Of a stretch of 46,747 nucleotides of DNA, positions 1 to 8,078 are shown piece after piece. The stretch covers positions 1 through 46,747 of the forward strand of contig DATKPE010000016.1 of NCBI GenBank assembly GCA_035524335.1, read 5' to 3'. Source of the DNA: DATKPE01 sp035524335 (GTDB lineage: Bacteria; Bacteroidota; Ignavibacteria; UBA10030; SZUA-254). The notes under the pieces are model-generated. The model searched no databases and was not told the DNA's origin. It saw only the letters and a list, made by a program, of their open reading frames with translations. The first letter of the stretch is position 1; every line of letters begins with the position of its first letter. The translations under genes were made by a program, and so were the position numbers.

Positions 1-86
1 TCGACGATCCGTTCGACGGCCTGGGCCAGGATATAGAGGATGCCGAAAACCGACGGGACGCTCATCAGTGCACCGTTCGGATTCAT
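1..86 (-). CDS. Probable membrane protein, N-terminal fragment cut by the window edge
   Basis: Reading leftwards from an ATG at 86, the frame stays open to the window edge and gives 28 codons: a short polar start (MNPNGALMSVPS) followed by a hydrophobic stretch (VFGILYILAQAVERIV) that looks like a first membrane helix. A purine-rich stretch (GGAGAAAGG) lies about 8 bases before the ATG and could serve as ribosome binding site. It begins 73 bases after the stop of the papain-like gene on the same strand, so the two may be cotranscribed. Nothing can be said about function. The fragment is short and could be a chance frame. Confidence 0.42.
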   Translation of the reverse strand, partial: MNPNGALMSVPSVFGILYILAQAVERIV

Positions 87-159
87 CGCACGCCTTTCTC
101 CGGTCGCCCGGGACAACGATTCACGCCGCATCCGCCCGTTCCGCCGGCGGGCCACGGTA

Positions 160-921
160 TTATCCCGCGATCGCATGGATATCATGTTCCAGCGTCGTCA
201 TGTCGAGATGATCGGGGGAGACCTTTTTTGCATTCATCCAGTCGGTACTGAACACTGCATACGCTTCGTCGCAGTACGCGGCCCAGAAGCTCCAGGTCAT
301 CCGCTTGAGGGCTCCCCAGGTGACGACCACAAGACCCGCCGCATCGTAGGCGATCACGGGCACTGCATGTCCGCCCCAGGAGCCGGGGGCTCCGGGGCCG
401 ACCGGACCGCCGGGGGGAACCGTCCATACGGTCTGTTTCTGTGCGGTCACGGGGAGGCTCAGGCCGATGTAGCAGTCGCCGAAGAGCCAGACGGCATCCC
501 TGACATGATCGTGGTTGCCCGGTTCGAGAGCGGCATAGGCGAAAATTTTATGGCCTGCGATGCCGGTGGACCGCCAGTAATTGAGGACGTCGATTTCGAC
601 CGCCCCGTTGTCGTTTTTTCCGGTGGCTGGGTCATAGCCCGTGATCGCAGAGTAGGCCTTGACGATATCGGCATCGGACGGGACAATTTCCTTTCCCGCA
701 TTGGCGGTCCATTCCATGATCAGATGGCCCGCCGCCGCGCACGTGCAGTCGCCGATCGCATCGTTCCTCATCATGCCCCATCCCTGCACCCGATCGCTCC
801 AGTCGGCAGTCGGAGGAGGAGGCGGGAGTGTCTCCAGGCGAAGATAGTTACCCAGCTGCAGAGTGCGCGGATCGTGCCGGGCCGTCTGTTTTCCTAGTTT
901 CATGCCGGAATGATCGGTCAT
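160..921 (-). CDS. Papain-like (C1-type) protein of unknown role
   Basis: A 253-residue protein with no signal peptide. A conserved-looking block NDAIGDCTCAAAGH (Cys59, Cys61) resembles the helix that carries the papain nucleophile. A later WGGHAVPVIAY block (His185), followed by a strand ending VVTWG, resembles the histidine and third catalytic region of papain folds. Proteins with the 'GDCTCAAAGH' pattern occur in bacteria and phages as uncharacterised cysteine-peptidase-like proteins; that is from memory, not from a search. The start is the first ATG; a second at 903 is possible and neither has a strong ribosome binding site. The next gene upstream (99 residues) is 38 bases away on the same strand. 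Hydrolase activity is inferred. Confidence 0.7.
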   Translation of the reverse strand: MTDHSGMKLGKQTARHDPRTLQLGNYLRLETLPPPPPTADWSDRVQGWGMMRNDAIGDCTCAAAGHLIMEWTANAGKEIVPSDADIVKAYSAITGYDPATGKNDNGAVEIDVLNYWRSTGIAGHKIFAYAALEPGNHDHVRDAVWLFGDCYIGLSLPVTAQKQTVWTVPPGGPVGPGAPGSWGGHAVPVIAYDAAGLVVVTWGALKRMTWSFWAAYCDEAYAVFSTDWMNAKKVSPDHLDMTTLEHDIHAIAG

Positions 922-959
922 GTGTCGCTTCGGGAAGAATGGTGTGCCGGCGGACCCGT

Positions 960-1259
960 TCAGTTGCAGTACGGCGGACAGAGCGGGCCGTCGTCCAGAT
1001 ACATCCTTGTGATCGGTTTGCCCGCCTTGTGCTCGCCGACCAGCACGAGCGTGTGTCGTCCGACCTTATTGTGGGCATGGAAATAGCGGATACCGACGCA
1101 GTCCTTCTGGTTCAGAATTTTCAGCAGTTTCTTTTTCCCGAAAAATCCTCCCCGGATCTTCTTCATGCGCCGGAAATGACTGCTCTTCTGATATTTTCCG
1201 ATGAATTTCTTCGCTGTTGCTGGACTGATGACTTTCCCCTCATTGCCGTTAAAGGCCAT
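960..1259 (-). CDS. Conserved small protein, 99 residues, function unknown
   Basis: The ATG at 1259 is chosen because AAGGAG lies 6-7 bases before it; the frame extends further upstream without a comparable site. The protein opens MAFNGNEGKVIS, has a very basic middle (KKFIGKY ... RRMKKIRGGFFGKKK), a block CVGIRYFHAHN, and ends LCPPYCN. I recall a Bacteroidota family of small proteins opening 'NGNEG', with a 'GCMGIRIYY' block and a 'CPP' tail, which this resembles; its function is not known to me. The paired cysteines in the tail could bind metal or form a disulfide. It precedes the papain-like gene by 38 bases and is probably cotranscribed with it. Confidence 0.72.
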   Translation of the reverse strand: MAFNGNEGKVISPATAKKFIGKYQKSSHFRRMKKIRGGFFGKKKLLKILNQKDCVGIRYFHAHNKVGRHTLVLVGEHKAGKPITRMYLDDGPLCPPYCN

Positions 1260-1472
1260 GGGCGACTCCTTCCGTTGAAATCCTGGATAAACCGGGTTTG
1301 ATTCACAGAGCGAAGGCACAGACATCGTAACGGTCTGTCGCCGGCCAGTTCATTCCGTTCCGGTGATCTTCCGCGGATTCGGAATGCGGCCGCATAAGGA
1401 TCTGATCATCCAATAATCCTTATACCGGTCAAAAATATCAATACGGAAAAACGCCAAAAATGCAGACGGAAA

Positions 1473-1492
1473 TCGCGCAGTGAATTGCGCGA
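1473..1492 (-). terminator. Hairpin after the histidine kinase gene
   Basis: A 7-bp perfect inverted repeat (TCGCGCA/TGCGCGA, 6-base loop) lies about 30 bases beyond the kinase stop codon in the direction of transcription. Only a weak T-run (ATTT, then TTTTT further on) follows, so it may be a poor intrinsic terminator. The surrounding stretch 1380-1480 is AT-rich and probably also holds the promoter of the 99-residue gene, though no clear -35/-10 pair was found. Confidence 0.38.
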
Positions 1493-1523
1493 ATTACCTA
1501 CAGCATCGCTTCGGGAGGTTGTT

Positions 1524-2339
1524 TCAGCGGGATTTTGTGAAGGTGAGGCCGACCACGGTTCCGTGGTTCGGTGAAGAATTGATCGTCAGCGATCCTCCCA
1601 TCAGGTTCGCCCGTTCCGCCATCGTGGAAAGTCCGATTCCGCCCGCGCGGGGATCTCGCTCCGCACCGGATCTCTCCTGCGCGAAACCTTTACCATCATC
1701 CTGGATCGTCATCGACCAGGCGGAAGCGTCTCCGGCACAGCGGATGGTGACCATGGTCGCACCGGCGTGCTTTTCAATATTCTGAAGCGCCTCCTGCGCG
1801 ATACGGTAGACCCCCAGTTCCGCTTCGGGGCTCTGGAGACCGGGCTCCCCGCCGATCTCGATGTGGGTGATGATGCGTGTTCGTTCCTGGAACTCCTCGC
1901 CCAGGCTTCTGAGGGCGGCGTCAAAACCGAGATCATCCAGAACCTTCGGCCGCAGTCTGTGGGAGAGCCTGCGGATCTCCTCCATGGTGAGGGTGAGGTC
2001 GGTCGAAATTTCGTCCATGCGGGCACGCATCGTGCCGGGCTCCGGGACACGGTCGAGCTTCAGGGCGTGGATCCGGTACTTGATGGAAGCGAGCATCTGG
2101 TTGATGCCGTCGTGGAGCTCCTTCGCCACGCGCCTGCGCTCCTCCTCCTGGCCGAGGATGATTTTCGCGGGAATTTCCCTCAGAACCTCCTCCAGGTGGC
2201 GGCTTTTTTCAAGCTTTTCCTTCTGGGCGCTCACCACCCTTTTCTGATTCGAAATAATCATCATCAGAAAGAATCCTGCGATGAGGAGGATGACCCCCGT
2301 CCCGATGCAGACGGCCCAGAGGAGATCTACCGGCGCCAT
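1524..2339 (-). CDS. NarX/LiaS-type sensor histidine kinase with a single membrane anchor
   Basis: This 271-residue kinase has one N-terminal membrane helix (residues 6-29), a short coiled linker, a HisKA_3 dimerisation domain with the phospho-acceptor His76 in EEERRRVAKELHDG, and an HATPase_c domain with an N box (AQEALQNIEKHA), a DDGKGF G1 box and a GGIGLSTMAERA G2 box. There is no extracytoplasmic sensor domain. Its start overlaps the end of the 7-TM gene by 13 bases, so the two are translationally coupled, and the 7-TM protein is the obvious sensory partner. The expected partner is the NarL-type regulator at 3252-3911. Family assignment is secure; the signal is unknown. Confidence 0.92.
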   Translation of the reverse strand: MAPVDLLWAVCIGTGVILLIAGFFLMMIISNQKRVVSAQKEKLEKSRHLEEVLREIPAKIILGQEEERRRVAKELHDGINQMLASIKYRIHALKLDRVPEPGTMRARMDEISTDLTLTMEEIRRLSHRLRPKVLDDLGFDAALRSLGEEFQERTRIITHIEIGGEPGLQSPEAELGVYRIAQEALQNIEKHAGATMVTIRCAGDASAWSMTIQDDGKGFAQERSGAERDPRAGGIGLSTMAERANLMGGSLTINSSPNHGTVVGLTFTKSR

Positions 2340-2956
2340 GATATCCGCAGTCCGTTGGTGTAGAGCAGGCTGGAAACGAGGCTCAGCCCCGACTGGATCA
2401 GGAGCGCGTTCCGGAGCGCCTCCGCGGAGATGCGGAGGAGCATATCGCTGAGGATATTGACGACAAGCGTGCCGCTGTAGTAGAGGATCAGACCGGAGCT
2501 GATCCAGAACCTCGGCTGATCGACGAGCAGGGACTCGTCGTTCCGGTTGTCATCGTACACCGAGATGCATCCCACCGTGACAATCGCGACATTCATGAAC
2601 GGTCGGGAAACGATGGAAAACCTAAAGAGCGATCCGAAGAGGAATATTTCGATCACCCATGAGAAGATGATGAGGATCCCGAGGGACAAAATCCCCTTCC
2701 GCAGGCGGCCCGCCGGCATCCATGCGGCGAACATCGACATCACCAGGACGGTGTAGACCGGCGTGGCAATGTTCATGAGCCAGAGATTGTTTTTTCCCGT
2801 AAGCGACAGGAACGTCATAACGATGGTGAATCCGAGCGAGAACATCTGCCAGACGACGAGGAGCCGGAGGGGAAGGGAGAGCTTTTCCATCTTCAGGAGC
2901 CCGTAACTTACCGGCAGGAGCGGGCTGTATTGAAGGATATAGTAGAGATGCCGCAC
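2327..2956 (-). CDS. Seven-helix membrane protein, likely sensor partner of the kinase
   Basis: A 209-residue protein with seven predicted hydrophobic spans, for example YYILQYSPLLPVSYGLL, LRLLVVWQMFSLGFTIVM, LWLMNIATPVYTVLVMSM and WISSGLILYYSGTLVVNI. I chose the GTG at 2956: GGGGAA lies 6 bases upstream and a good promoter sits at 3035-3063. That promoter rules out the longer reading from 3112, which would start upstream of the transcription start. The gene overlaps the kinase by 13 bases. I do not recognise the family. By position it is probably the input module for a kinase that lacks a sensor domain, comparable in principle to 7TM-linked two-component sensors. Confidence 0.75.
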   Translation of the reverse strand: MRHLYYILQYSPLLPVSYGLLKMEKLSLPLRLLVVWQMFSLGFTIVMTFLSLTGKNNLWLMNIATPVYTVLVMSMFAAWMPAGRLRKGILSLGILIIFSWVIEIFLFGSLFRFSIVSRPFMNVAIVTVGCISVYDDNRNDESLLVDQPRFWISSGLILYYSGTLVVNILSDMLLRISAEALRNALLIQSGLSLVSSLLYTNGLRISWRR

Positions 2957-3034
2957 GCGGATTCCCCAGCAATCGATCGGAAGGTTGATGTAGACGGATG
3001 GTGACCGGGTCAGTGGATTCGTGAACCTAGGGGA

Positions 3035-3063
3035 AATATATGCCGAATTTTCTCCCGAGTCAA
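3035..3063 (-). promoter_or_regulatory. Sigma-70-like promoter of the 7-TM/kinase operon
   Basis: On the minus strand TTGACT (3063-3058), a 17-base spacer and TATATT (3040-3035), each 5/6 to the E. coli consensus. Predicted start near 3028, giving a leader of about 70 bases before the GTG at 2956. Confidence 0.6.
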
Positions 3064-3251
3064 TATCCACCCGGAGGTACCCTCCTACCCCCGGATTTCT
3101 CCACCATACCACAACCCGTTCACTGAAGGAGTCTGATCTCCCGTGACCCCATCAAAAGTACTGACCCTGCGGCGGAGAATCAATATGGAAATGTGACAAA
3201 ACTGTGTGGGTGATTGCGGAAAGAACCTGCGGGGATTACGTACAGGGCCTG

Positions 3252-3911
3252 CTATTTGGTCAGTTTGACGAGGCCGGTGGAATAGGCGTAGCGGATGAGA
3301 TCGGCGGTTGTGGACAGGTTGAGCTTCTGCTTGATCCGGTCGCGGTGGGTCGAAACAGTCCGGGCGCTGATGAGAAGTTTCTCCGCAATCTGTTTGTTCC
3401 TGAACCCCTGAGCCACCAGGATCAGGATCTCCTCCTCCCGTTCGCTCAGCGCGGAGGGAGATTTCTGCGAGCGGGCATGGTGTTTCCGGAGAATCGATTC
3501 CGCAATGGAGGTGCTGAAATATGCCTCTCCCTCCAGAACCGCATCGATTGCTTCGAGCAGTTCCTCGGGGGAATTCTTCTTCAGGACATACGCCGATGCG
3601 CCGGAATCCAGAAACTGCGTGACGTACTCCCTGTCGTCGTACATGGAGAGGATGACGACTTTGGTCTCCGGATATTCATCCCGCACGACCGCCGCCACTT
3701 CCAGGCCGTTCATCAGCGGCATGTTGATGTCGATGATCGCAATGCCGGGCGAGAGCAGTTTGATCTTCTCGAGCGTTTCCTTCCCGTTGACGGCCTGACC
3801 GACGACTTCGAAATCGGGGCGGGTCTGAAGAACATTCCTGATCCCGGCGATCATCATCGGATGATCGTCTGCAATCAGTATCCTGATTTTCTCGTTCCGG
3901 GTGGATTCCAT
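3252..3911 (-). CDS. NarL/LuxR-family response regulator
   Basis: A 219-residue regulator. The receiver domain has the acidic pair D15-D16, the phosphorylation site Asp61 (IIDINMP), the switch residue in VILSMYDD and the conserved lysine in YVLKK. A LuxR-type helix-turn-helix follows (LSEREEEILILVAQG, then ISARTVSTHRDRI). The ATG at 3911 is chosen because GAGG precedes it by 5 bases and a promoter lies just upstream; the frame extends further but into the promoter. It is transcribed in the same direction as the kinase operon, about 300 bases before it, from a separate promoter, and is the likely cognate regulator. It is divergent from the lipoprotein gene, a possible target. Confidence 0.93.
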   Translation of the reverse strand: MESTRNEKIRILIADDHPMMIAGIRNVLQTRPDFEVVGQAVNGKETLEKIKLLSPGIAIIDINMPLMNGLEVAAVVRDEYPETKVVILSMYDDREYVTQFLDSGASAYVLKKNSPEELLEAIDAVLEGEAYFSTSIAESILRKHHARSQKSPSALSEREEEILILVAQGFRNKQIAEKLLISARTVSTHRDRIKQKLNLSTTADLIRYAYSTGLVKLTK

Positions 3912-3937
3912 GAGGCCTCGGCCTGATAACGGGGGGT

Positions 3938-3965
3938 AATATACCGAATATGCCCGGGATTTCAA
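3938..3965 (-). promoter_or_regulatory. Sigma-70-like promoter of the response regulator
   Basis: On the minus strand TTGAAA (3965-3960), a 16-base spacer and TATATT (3943-3938). The predicted start is near 3931, about 20 bases before the ATG at 3911. Confidence 0.55.
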
Positions 3966-4026
3966 ACATTCACCCCCTGTGGAGTTCTGTCTATCCTCGC
4001 AGGAGAGTACTCGATCGCCTTCTCTC

Positions 4027-4054
4027 TTGATTCTTTCACATGGATTGCTATCTT
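4027..4054 (+). promoter_or_regulatory. Possible promoter of the lipoprotein gene
   Basis: TTGATT (4027-4032), a 16-base spacer and TATCTT (4049-4054), giving a start near 4061 and a leader of about 77 bases before the ATG at 4138. The match is weaker than those of the divergent two-component genes. Confidence 0.35.
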
Positions 4055-4137
4055 TCCGGTTGGAACGGCCCGGCAGTCTTCCGTCGGGCCGCGCGTCCCC
4101 TCATCCCGACCGATCACCCTCGTACCGGAGAAATCAT

Positions 4138-5130
4138 ATGAGAGTATCCTTCATCGTTCTCCCCGTTCTGCTTGTCCTCCTCATTGCGGGATGCCAGCAG
4201 GACGCTCTGATTCTGCCGCCGAACTCCGCTCCGCACGCAACGGGAAAAATCGTTCTCACTCTTCCCCCCGCCCCCGCCGGCGTTTCTGCGGTCATCGCCA
4301 CGCTCTCGCGCAGTGGATTCGATACGGTGCGGATCAGCCTGAATCTCTCCGACTCCGGTCAGGGCGCCTCGGGCTCGATGGACGGGCTCAGCGCGGGTCC
4401 CTGGCATCTCGAGGTCGACGCGTTCGACGAGTATCATCGTGTCATCTACACCGGAGCGACCGATGTCACGATCGTACCCGGCCAGGTGACCGATGTTTCG
4501 CTGACGCTGGAGCCCGCCAGCGGCGGCATCCGCATTATCGTCACCTGGGGTACCAGCATCCTCTTCTCGGATAATTTCAATCAGGGAAATATCAACGGCT
4601 GGACCTACAAAACGGGATCGTGGTCCTTCGTCGATTCAGTTGTCCTGGCCGATACCAACTACGGACATCATTTCCTCATGCTGTCGGGACACGATTTCAG
4701 CGACTTCGAGTTCCAGGCCGACGTCATGAAGACGGGCGACGACGGATTCCCCGAACATCCCGGTCTGGTCTTCCGCTGGGTCTCCGACACGATGAACTAT
4801 GTCTTCAGGATCAACGGCGTCGGTTCACAATCCTGGATCCAGCTGATGCGGGATATGGACAACCGCGACATGAACTCCTCCTACATTTCAACCGAACCGT
4901 GGCTGACCAGCGATCCCGATCACCGCATGGACCGCGACACCTGGTACACCATGAAAGTCAGGGCCCAGGGCACCCATATCCAGTGCAAGGTCTGGAAAAA
5001 ATCCGATTCCGAACCGGACGGCTGGATCCTCGACGTGGACAATCCGGCCTACTCGCACGGCCTCATCGGCCTTGAATATTACACCGGACGTCATAAGTTC
5101 GACAATGTTCTGGTGACCGCGGTGCACTGA
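4138..5130 (+). CDS. Exported lipoprotein with a DUF1080/LamG-like jellyroll domain
   Basis: A 330-residue protein. The start at 4138 is chosen because a lipoprotein signal peptide begins exactly there: MRVSFIVLPVLLVLLIAGC with lipobox LIAGC (Cys19); CGGAG precedes the ATG. Residues about 30-140 look like a beta-rich domain (TGKIVLTLPPAPAG ... VTDVSLTLEP). Residues 145-330 resemble the concanavalin-like fold of DUF1080 and related glycan-binding or glycosidase-like proteins: DNFNQGNINGW, FRWVSDTMNYVFRI, WYTMKVRAQG, GLIGLEYYTGRHKFDNV. I see no recognisable catalytic motif, so binding rather than hydrolysis is possible. It is divergent from the response regulator and followed by a strong terminator. 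Confidence 0.82.
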   Translation: MRVSFIVLPVLLVLLIAGCQQDALILPPNSAPHATGKIVLTLPPAPAGVSAVIATLSRSGFDTVRISLNLSDSGQGASGSMDGLSAGPWHLEVDAFDEYHRVIYTGATDVTIVPGQVTDVSLTLEPASGGIRIIVTWGTSILFSDNFNQGNINGWTYKTGSWSFVDSVVLADTNYGHHFLMLSGHDFSDFEFQADVMKTGDDGFPEHPGLVFRWVSDTMNYVFRINGVGSQSWIQLMRDMDNRDMNSSYISTEPWLTSDPDHRMDRDTWYTMKVRAQGTHIQCKVWKKSDSEPDGWILDVDNPAYSHGLIGLEYYTGRHKFDNVLVTAVH

Positions 5131-5169
5131 CCGCCGTCCCGCCGGCAATCGGTACGGTTCTTCCGGAAA

Positions 5170-5198
5170 CAGAATGCCCCCATCGCGGGGGCATTCTG
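5170..5198. terminator. Bidirectional terminator between convergent genes
   Basis: A 12-bp perfect stem (CAGAATGCCCCC/GGGGGCATTCTG) with a 5-base loop, in the gap between the lipoprotein gene (plus) and the end of the ten-gene operon (minus). TTT follows on both sides. It probably serves both units. Confidence 0.72.
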
Positions 5199-5252
5199 CG
5201 TTTATGAGATCATCCGGAAATTCCTTCTCCCGCCGGATCGGGGTTTATCTCC

Positions 5253-7589
5253 TCACGGCTTTTCCATCGTGAGAATAATTTTCTCCGCCGTGATCGGCAT
5301 TGATCGGATCCGGATGCCGAGAGCGTCTTCGACCGCATTCGCGATCATCGGCGCGGCGGGAATCATCGTATGTTCCCCGACGCCGCGCGCCCCGAACGGT
5401 CCGTCCTTCTGCGGCACTTCGATGATGATCGGCACGATCTCCCCCGGAATGTCAAGCGCCGTCGGGATCTTGTAATCGGTGAAATTCGGATTGAGGAGTT
5501 TTCCTTTTCCGTCGAACCGCATATCCTCGTACAGGACGGTCGCGATCCCCTGCACCAGACCGCCGGTGATCTGGCCGTTCACCAGATCGGGATTGATCGC
5601 CCTCCCCACATCGACCGCCAGAACGGCTTTCGGGATGGTGATTTTGCCCGTCTCGCGGTCGACCTCGATCTCGACGGCGCTTGCGCCGACGGTGTAATGC
5701 ACGTTCGGATGCCCTCCCTGGCTCGTTTCCGGATCGCTCAGCGCCGAGGTGAATTCGGGCATGAACATCCCGCGGCCGATGACCGGCCCTCCGCGGTACG
5801 AACCGTCCCGCTGTGCAATGCCGGCGATGATGAAGTCGCGCAGTGCAAGGGAAAAAGAAGCGTCGGTGCGCGAACGGACCGTTTCACGTTCGAGATAGAG
5901 CGATGTCCGCGGAAGCCCGAGAGCCCGTTCGACCAAATCGAAGATCTGCTCCCGCGCGTCGATCGCGGCGTTTTCCACCGCCCTGCCGCATCCCCAGGTC
6001 ACATGCGAACCGACCGTTTGCCACTCGTACGGATTCCGGTCGGTATCCGGCGTCTCGACACGGATCTTTTCCGGCGGCACCGTCAGCACCTCCGCCGCGA
6101 TCTGCGCCAGTACCGTGAGCAGCCCCTGCCCGATCTCCATGCCGGAGACGAGAATGTTGATGCTCGCATCTTCGTTGAACTTCAGGACGGCCGACGAGGA
6201 GGCATTGGGCGGCATCGCCGGGGCCTTCCAGAAGAGCGCAAAGCCCTTCCCGGACGCTTTCCGCGGATCGGCAGGTTGTTTCCTGTCTCCCCATCCGATC
6301 GCCTCGGCGGTTTTGTCGATCGCTTCGAGAAGACCGTTGGCGTTCATTTTTCCGCCGTAATTGAGGATGTCGCCCTCCCGGATCGCATTCTTCCGCCGGA
6401 GTTCGACCGGATCGATATGCATCTTCTTCGCGATCTCGTTGAGATGCGATTCGAGCCCGAAGAGAAATTCCGAATAGCCGAATCCCCGGTACGGTCCCCC
6501 CGGCGGAAGGTTCGTATAGATGCAGACGGAATCGATGCTGACATGCGGAATGTTGTACGGCCCCGACGCGGAGAGTCCGGCCGCATTGACCACGTTGGCG
6601 CCGTATTCCACGTACGCCCCCGCGTCCCAGTTCAGCGTGTTATCCATCGCGACGATCGTGCCGTCTTTTTTCAGACCGACCCGGAGGCGGGCCGTCAGAC
6701 CCTGGCGCTGATAGGTGTTGTAGAATTCCTGCTCGCGGGACCAGAGAACCTTGACCGGCCTTCCCTTGACCGCTGTGGCAAGGGCGGCGCCCATGATCTC
6801 CATGGAAACCCCCGCCTTGCCGCCGAATCCGCCCCCGATGAACGGCGTGATCACGCGGATATCCTTGTGCGACAGACCGAGCGGCGCGAGCGCCTCGGCA
6901 AACAGATGCCTCTGGGTATACGGCGACTGGGAGGCGGTCCAGACGGTCAGCCGGTCTGAGTTATCGTAGAGACCGACGGCGCCGTGCACCTCGATGGCGC
7001 AGTGAGCGTACCGGGGAACCGTATAGGTGTCTTCGAAAACCGCATCGGCGTCGCGGAATGCCTTCGCGACATCCCCCTTCCGGACCTTCCGGATATGCGC
7101 GATATTTGTTCCGCCGGCGGGGAAAAACCACGGAACATGTTTGTAATTGCGCAATTCCGGATGGATGAGATAGGCATCCTTCGCAAGCGCGCTGTCAACA
7201 GCAAGGATCGAAGGCAGTTCCGTATAATCGACCTTCACGAGGAGCGCGGCACGCCGGGCGGCGGCCGGATCCCGGGCAATCACCGCCGCCACCTGTTCCC
7301 CCACAAACCGGACACGGTCCTGCGCGAAAATATACCGGTCGTGCATGTACAATCCGAACCGGAACGGAAAATCCTTTCCCGTCACGACCCTGACAACCCC
7401 CGGCACCTGCGCGGCCCCGCGGGTATCGATTCCATTGATCGCGGCATGGGCATGGGGGCTTTCGACAATGGCGGCGTAGAGAAGATCGGGACCGAAATCG
7501 AGGTCGTCGATGAATTCCGCCGCTCCGGTGACTTTGGCCTTTCCGTCGATCCGGACAGCCGGCATGCCGATGTAGGTGTTCGTCTTCAT
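5253..7589 (-). CDS. Xanthine dehydrogenase-family molybdenum-binding subunit
   Basis: A 778-residue large subunit of a molybdenum hydroxylase, about the usual length. The aldehyde oxidase/xanthine dehydrogenase hammerhead domain is N-terminal (GKAKVTGAAEF). Molybdopterin-binding motifs include GGGFGGK (about 252-258), GGPYRGFGYSEF, and GPFGARGVGEH with the catalytic glutamate (Glu739). The CO-dehydrogenase loop AYxCSFR is absent, so this is not a CODH. The family adds oxygen from water to a carbon next to a ring nitrogen, or to an aldehyde; the substrate cannot be read from sequence. It is the last gene of the operon and overlaps the 2Fe-2S subunit by 4 bases (ATGA). With the next two genes it should form a heterotrimer, as in xanthine or nicotinate dehydrogenases. 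Confidence 0.93.
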   Translation of the reverse strand: MKTNTYIGMPAVRIDGKAKVTGAAEFIDDLDFGPDLLYAAIVESPHAHAAINGIDTRGAAQVPGVVRVVTGKDFPFRFGLYMHDRYIFAQDRVRFVGEQVAAVIARDPAAARRAALLVKVDYTELPSILAVDSALAKDAYLIHPELRNYKHVPWFFPAGGTNIAHIRKVRKGDVAKAFRDADAVFEDTYTVPRYAHCAIEVHGAVGLYDNSDRLTVWTASQSPYTQRHLFAEALAPLGLSHKDIRVITPFIGGGFGGKAGVSMEIMGAALATAVKGRPVKVLWSREQEFYNTYQRQGLTARLRVGLKKDGTIVAMDNTLNWDAGAYVEYGANVVNAAGLSASGPYNIPHVSIDSVCIYTNLPPGGPYRGFGYSEFLFGLESHLNEIAKKMHIDPVELRRKNAIREGDILNYGGKMNANGLLEAIDKTAEAIGWGDRKQPADPRKASGKGFALFWKAPAMPPNASSSAVLKFNEDASINILVSGMEIGQGLLTVLAQIAAEVLTVPPEKIRVETPDTDRNPYEWQTVGSHVTWGCGRAVENAAIDAREQIFDLVERALGLPRTSLYLERETVRSRTDASFSLALRDFIIAGIAQRDGSYRGGPVIGRGMFMPEFTSALSDPETSQGGHPNVHYTVGASAVEIEVDRETGKITIPKAVLAVDVGRAINPDLVNGQITGGLVQGIATVLYEDMRFDGKGKLLNPNFTDYKIPTALDIPGEIVPIIIEVPQKDGPFGARGVGEHTMIPAAPMIANAVEDALGIRIRSMPITAEKIILTMEKP

Positions 7590-8068
7590 GACGCCCTCCC
7601 CCCGGAACCGGTTTCCTTTCCCGCCAGGGCGACCGCTTCGATCACGGGAGAATAGCCGGTACAGCGGCAGAGATTGCCTGCAAGCGCTTTCCGGATTTCA
7701 TCCTCGTCCGGATGGGGATTTTTTGCGAGAAGCTCGGACGCCGAAAGGATCATGCCGGGCGCGCAGAAGCCGCACTGGTAGGCATTCCGTTCGATGAGCG
7801 CCTTCTGGAGCGGGGTCAGGCCGTCGTGCATCAGCCCCTCCAGTGTCGTGACGGAACGGCCGTTCACTTCGACCGCAAGGACGAGACAGCTCCGCACGGT
7901 CCGGCCGTCGATCATCACCGTACAGGTTCCGCAATCCCCTCTGTCACATCCGCACTTCGGGCTCCGGACACCGAGCCTGTCCCTCAGTACCTCGAGGAGG
8001 ATTTCGTTCGGCCGGAGCTCGAGCGCCACTTCTTCGCCGTTGAGCCTGAATCTGATTTCCTGTTTCAT
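7586..8068 (-). CDS. Xanthine dehydrogenase-family 2Fe-2S subunit
   Basis: A 160-residue small subunit with both iron-sulfur sites intact. The plant-ferredoxin-like site uses Cys41, Cys46, Cys49 and Cys61 (GCDRGDCGTC ... RSC). The helical site uses Cys99, Cys102, Cys134 and Cys136 (QCGFCAPGM ... GNLCRCTGY). It passes electrons from the molybdenum centre to the FAD subunit. It starts 10 bases after the FAD subunit gene and overlaps the molybdenum subunit by 4 bases. Confidence 0.95.
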   Translation of the reverse strand: MKQEIRFRLNGEEVALELRPNEILLEVLRDRLGVRSPKCGCDRGDCGTCTVMIDGRTVRSCLVLAVEVNGRSVTTLEGLMHDGLTPLQKALIERNAYQCGFCAPGMILSASELLAKNPHPDEDEIRKALAGNLCRCTGYSPVIEAVALAGKETGSGGRAS

Positions 8069-8078
8069 CGTCGGATCC

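Noticed and set aside
2327..3112. Start of the 7-TM gene at 3112
   Set aside because: It would lie upstream of the promoter at 3035-3063 and adds 52 residues of low-complexity, non-membrane sequence with no ribosome site nearby.
5370..6959. Long plus-strand open frame opposite the molybdenum subunit
   Set aside because: Mirror of a GC-rich true gene; Arg/Asp/His-heavy, no family motif. The same applies to 21173-22126, 22608-24221, 41515-43104 and 43290-44561.
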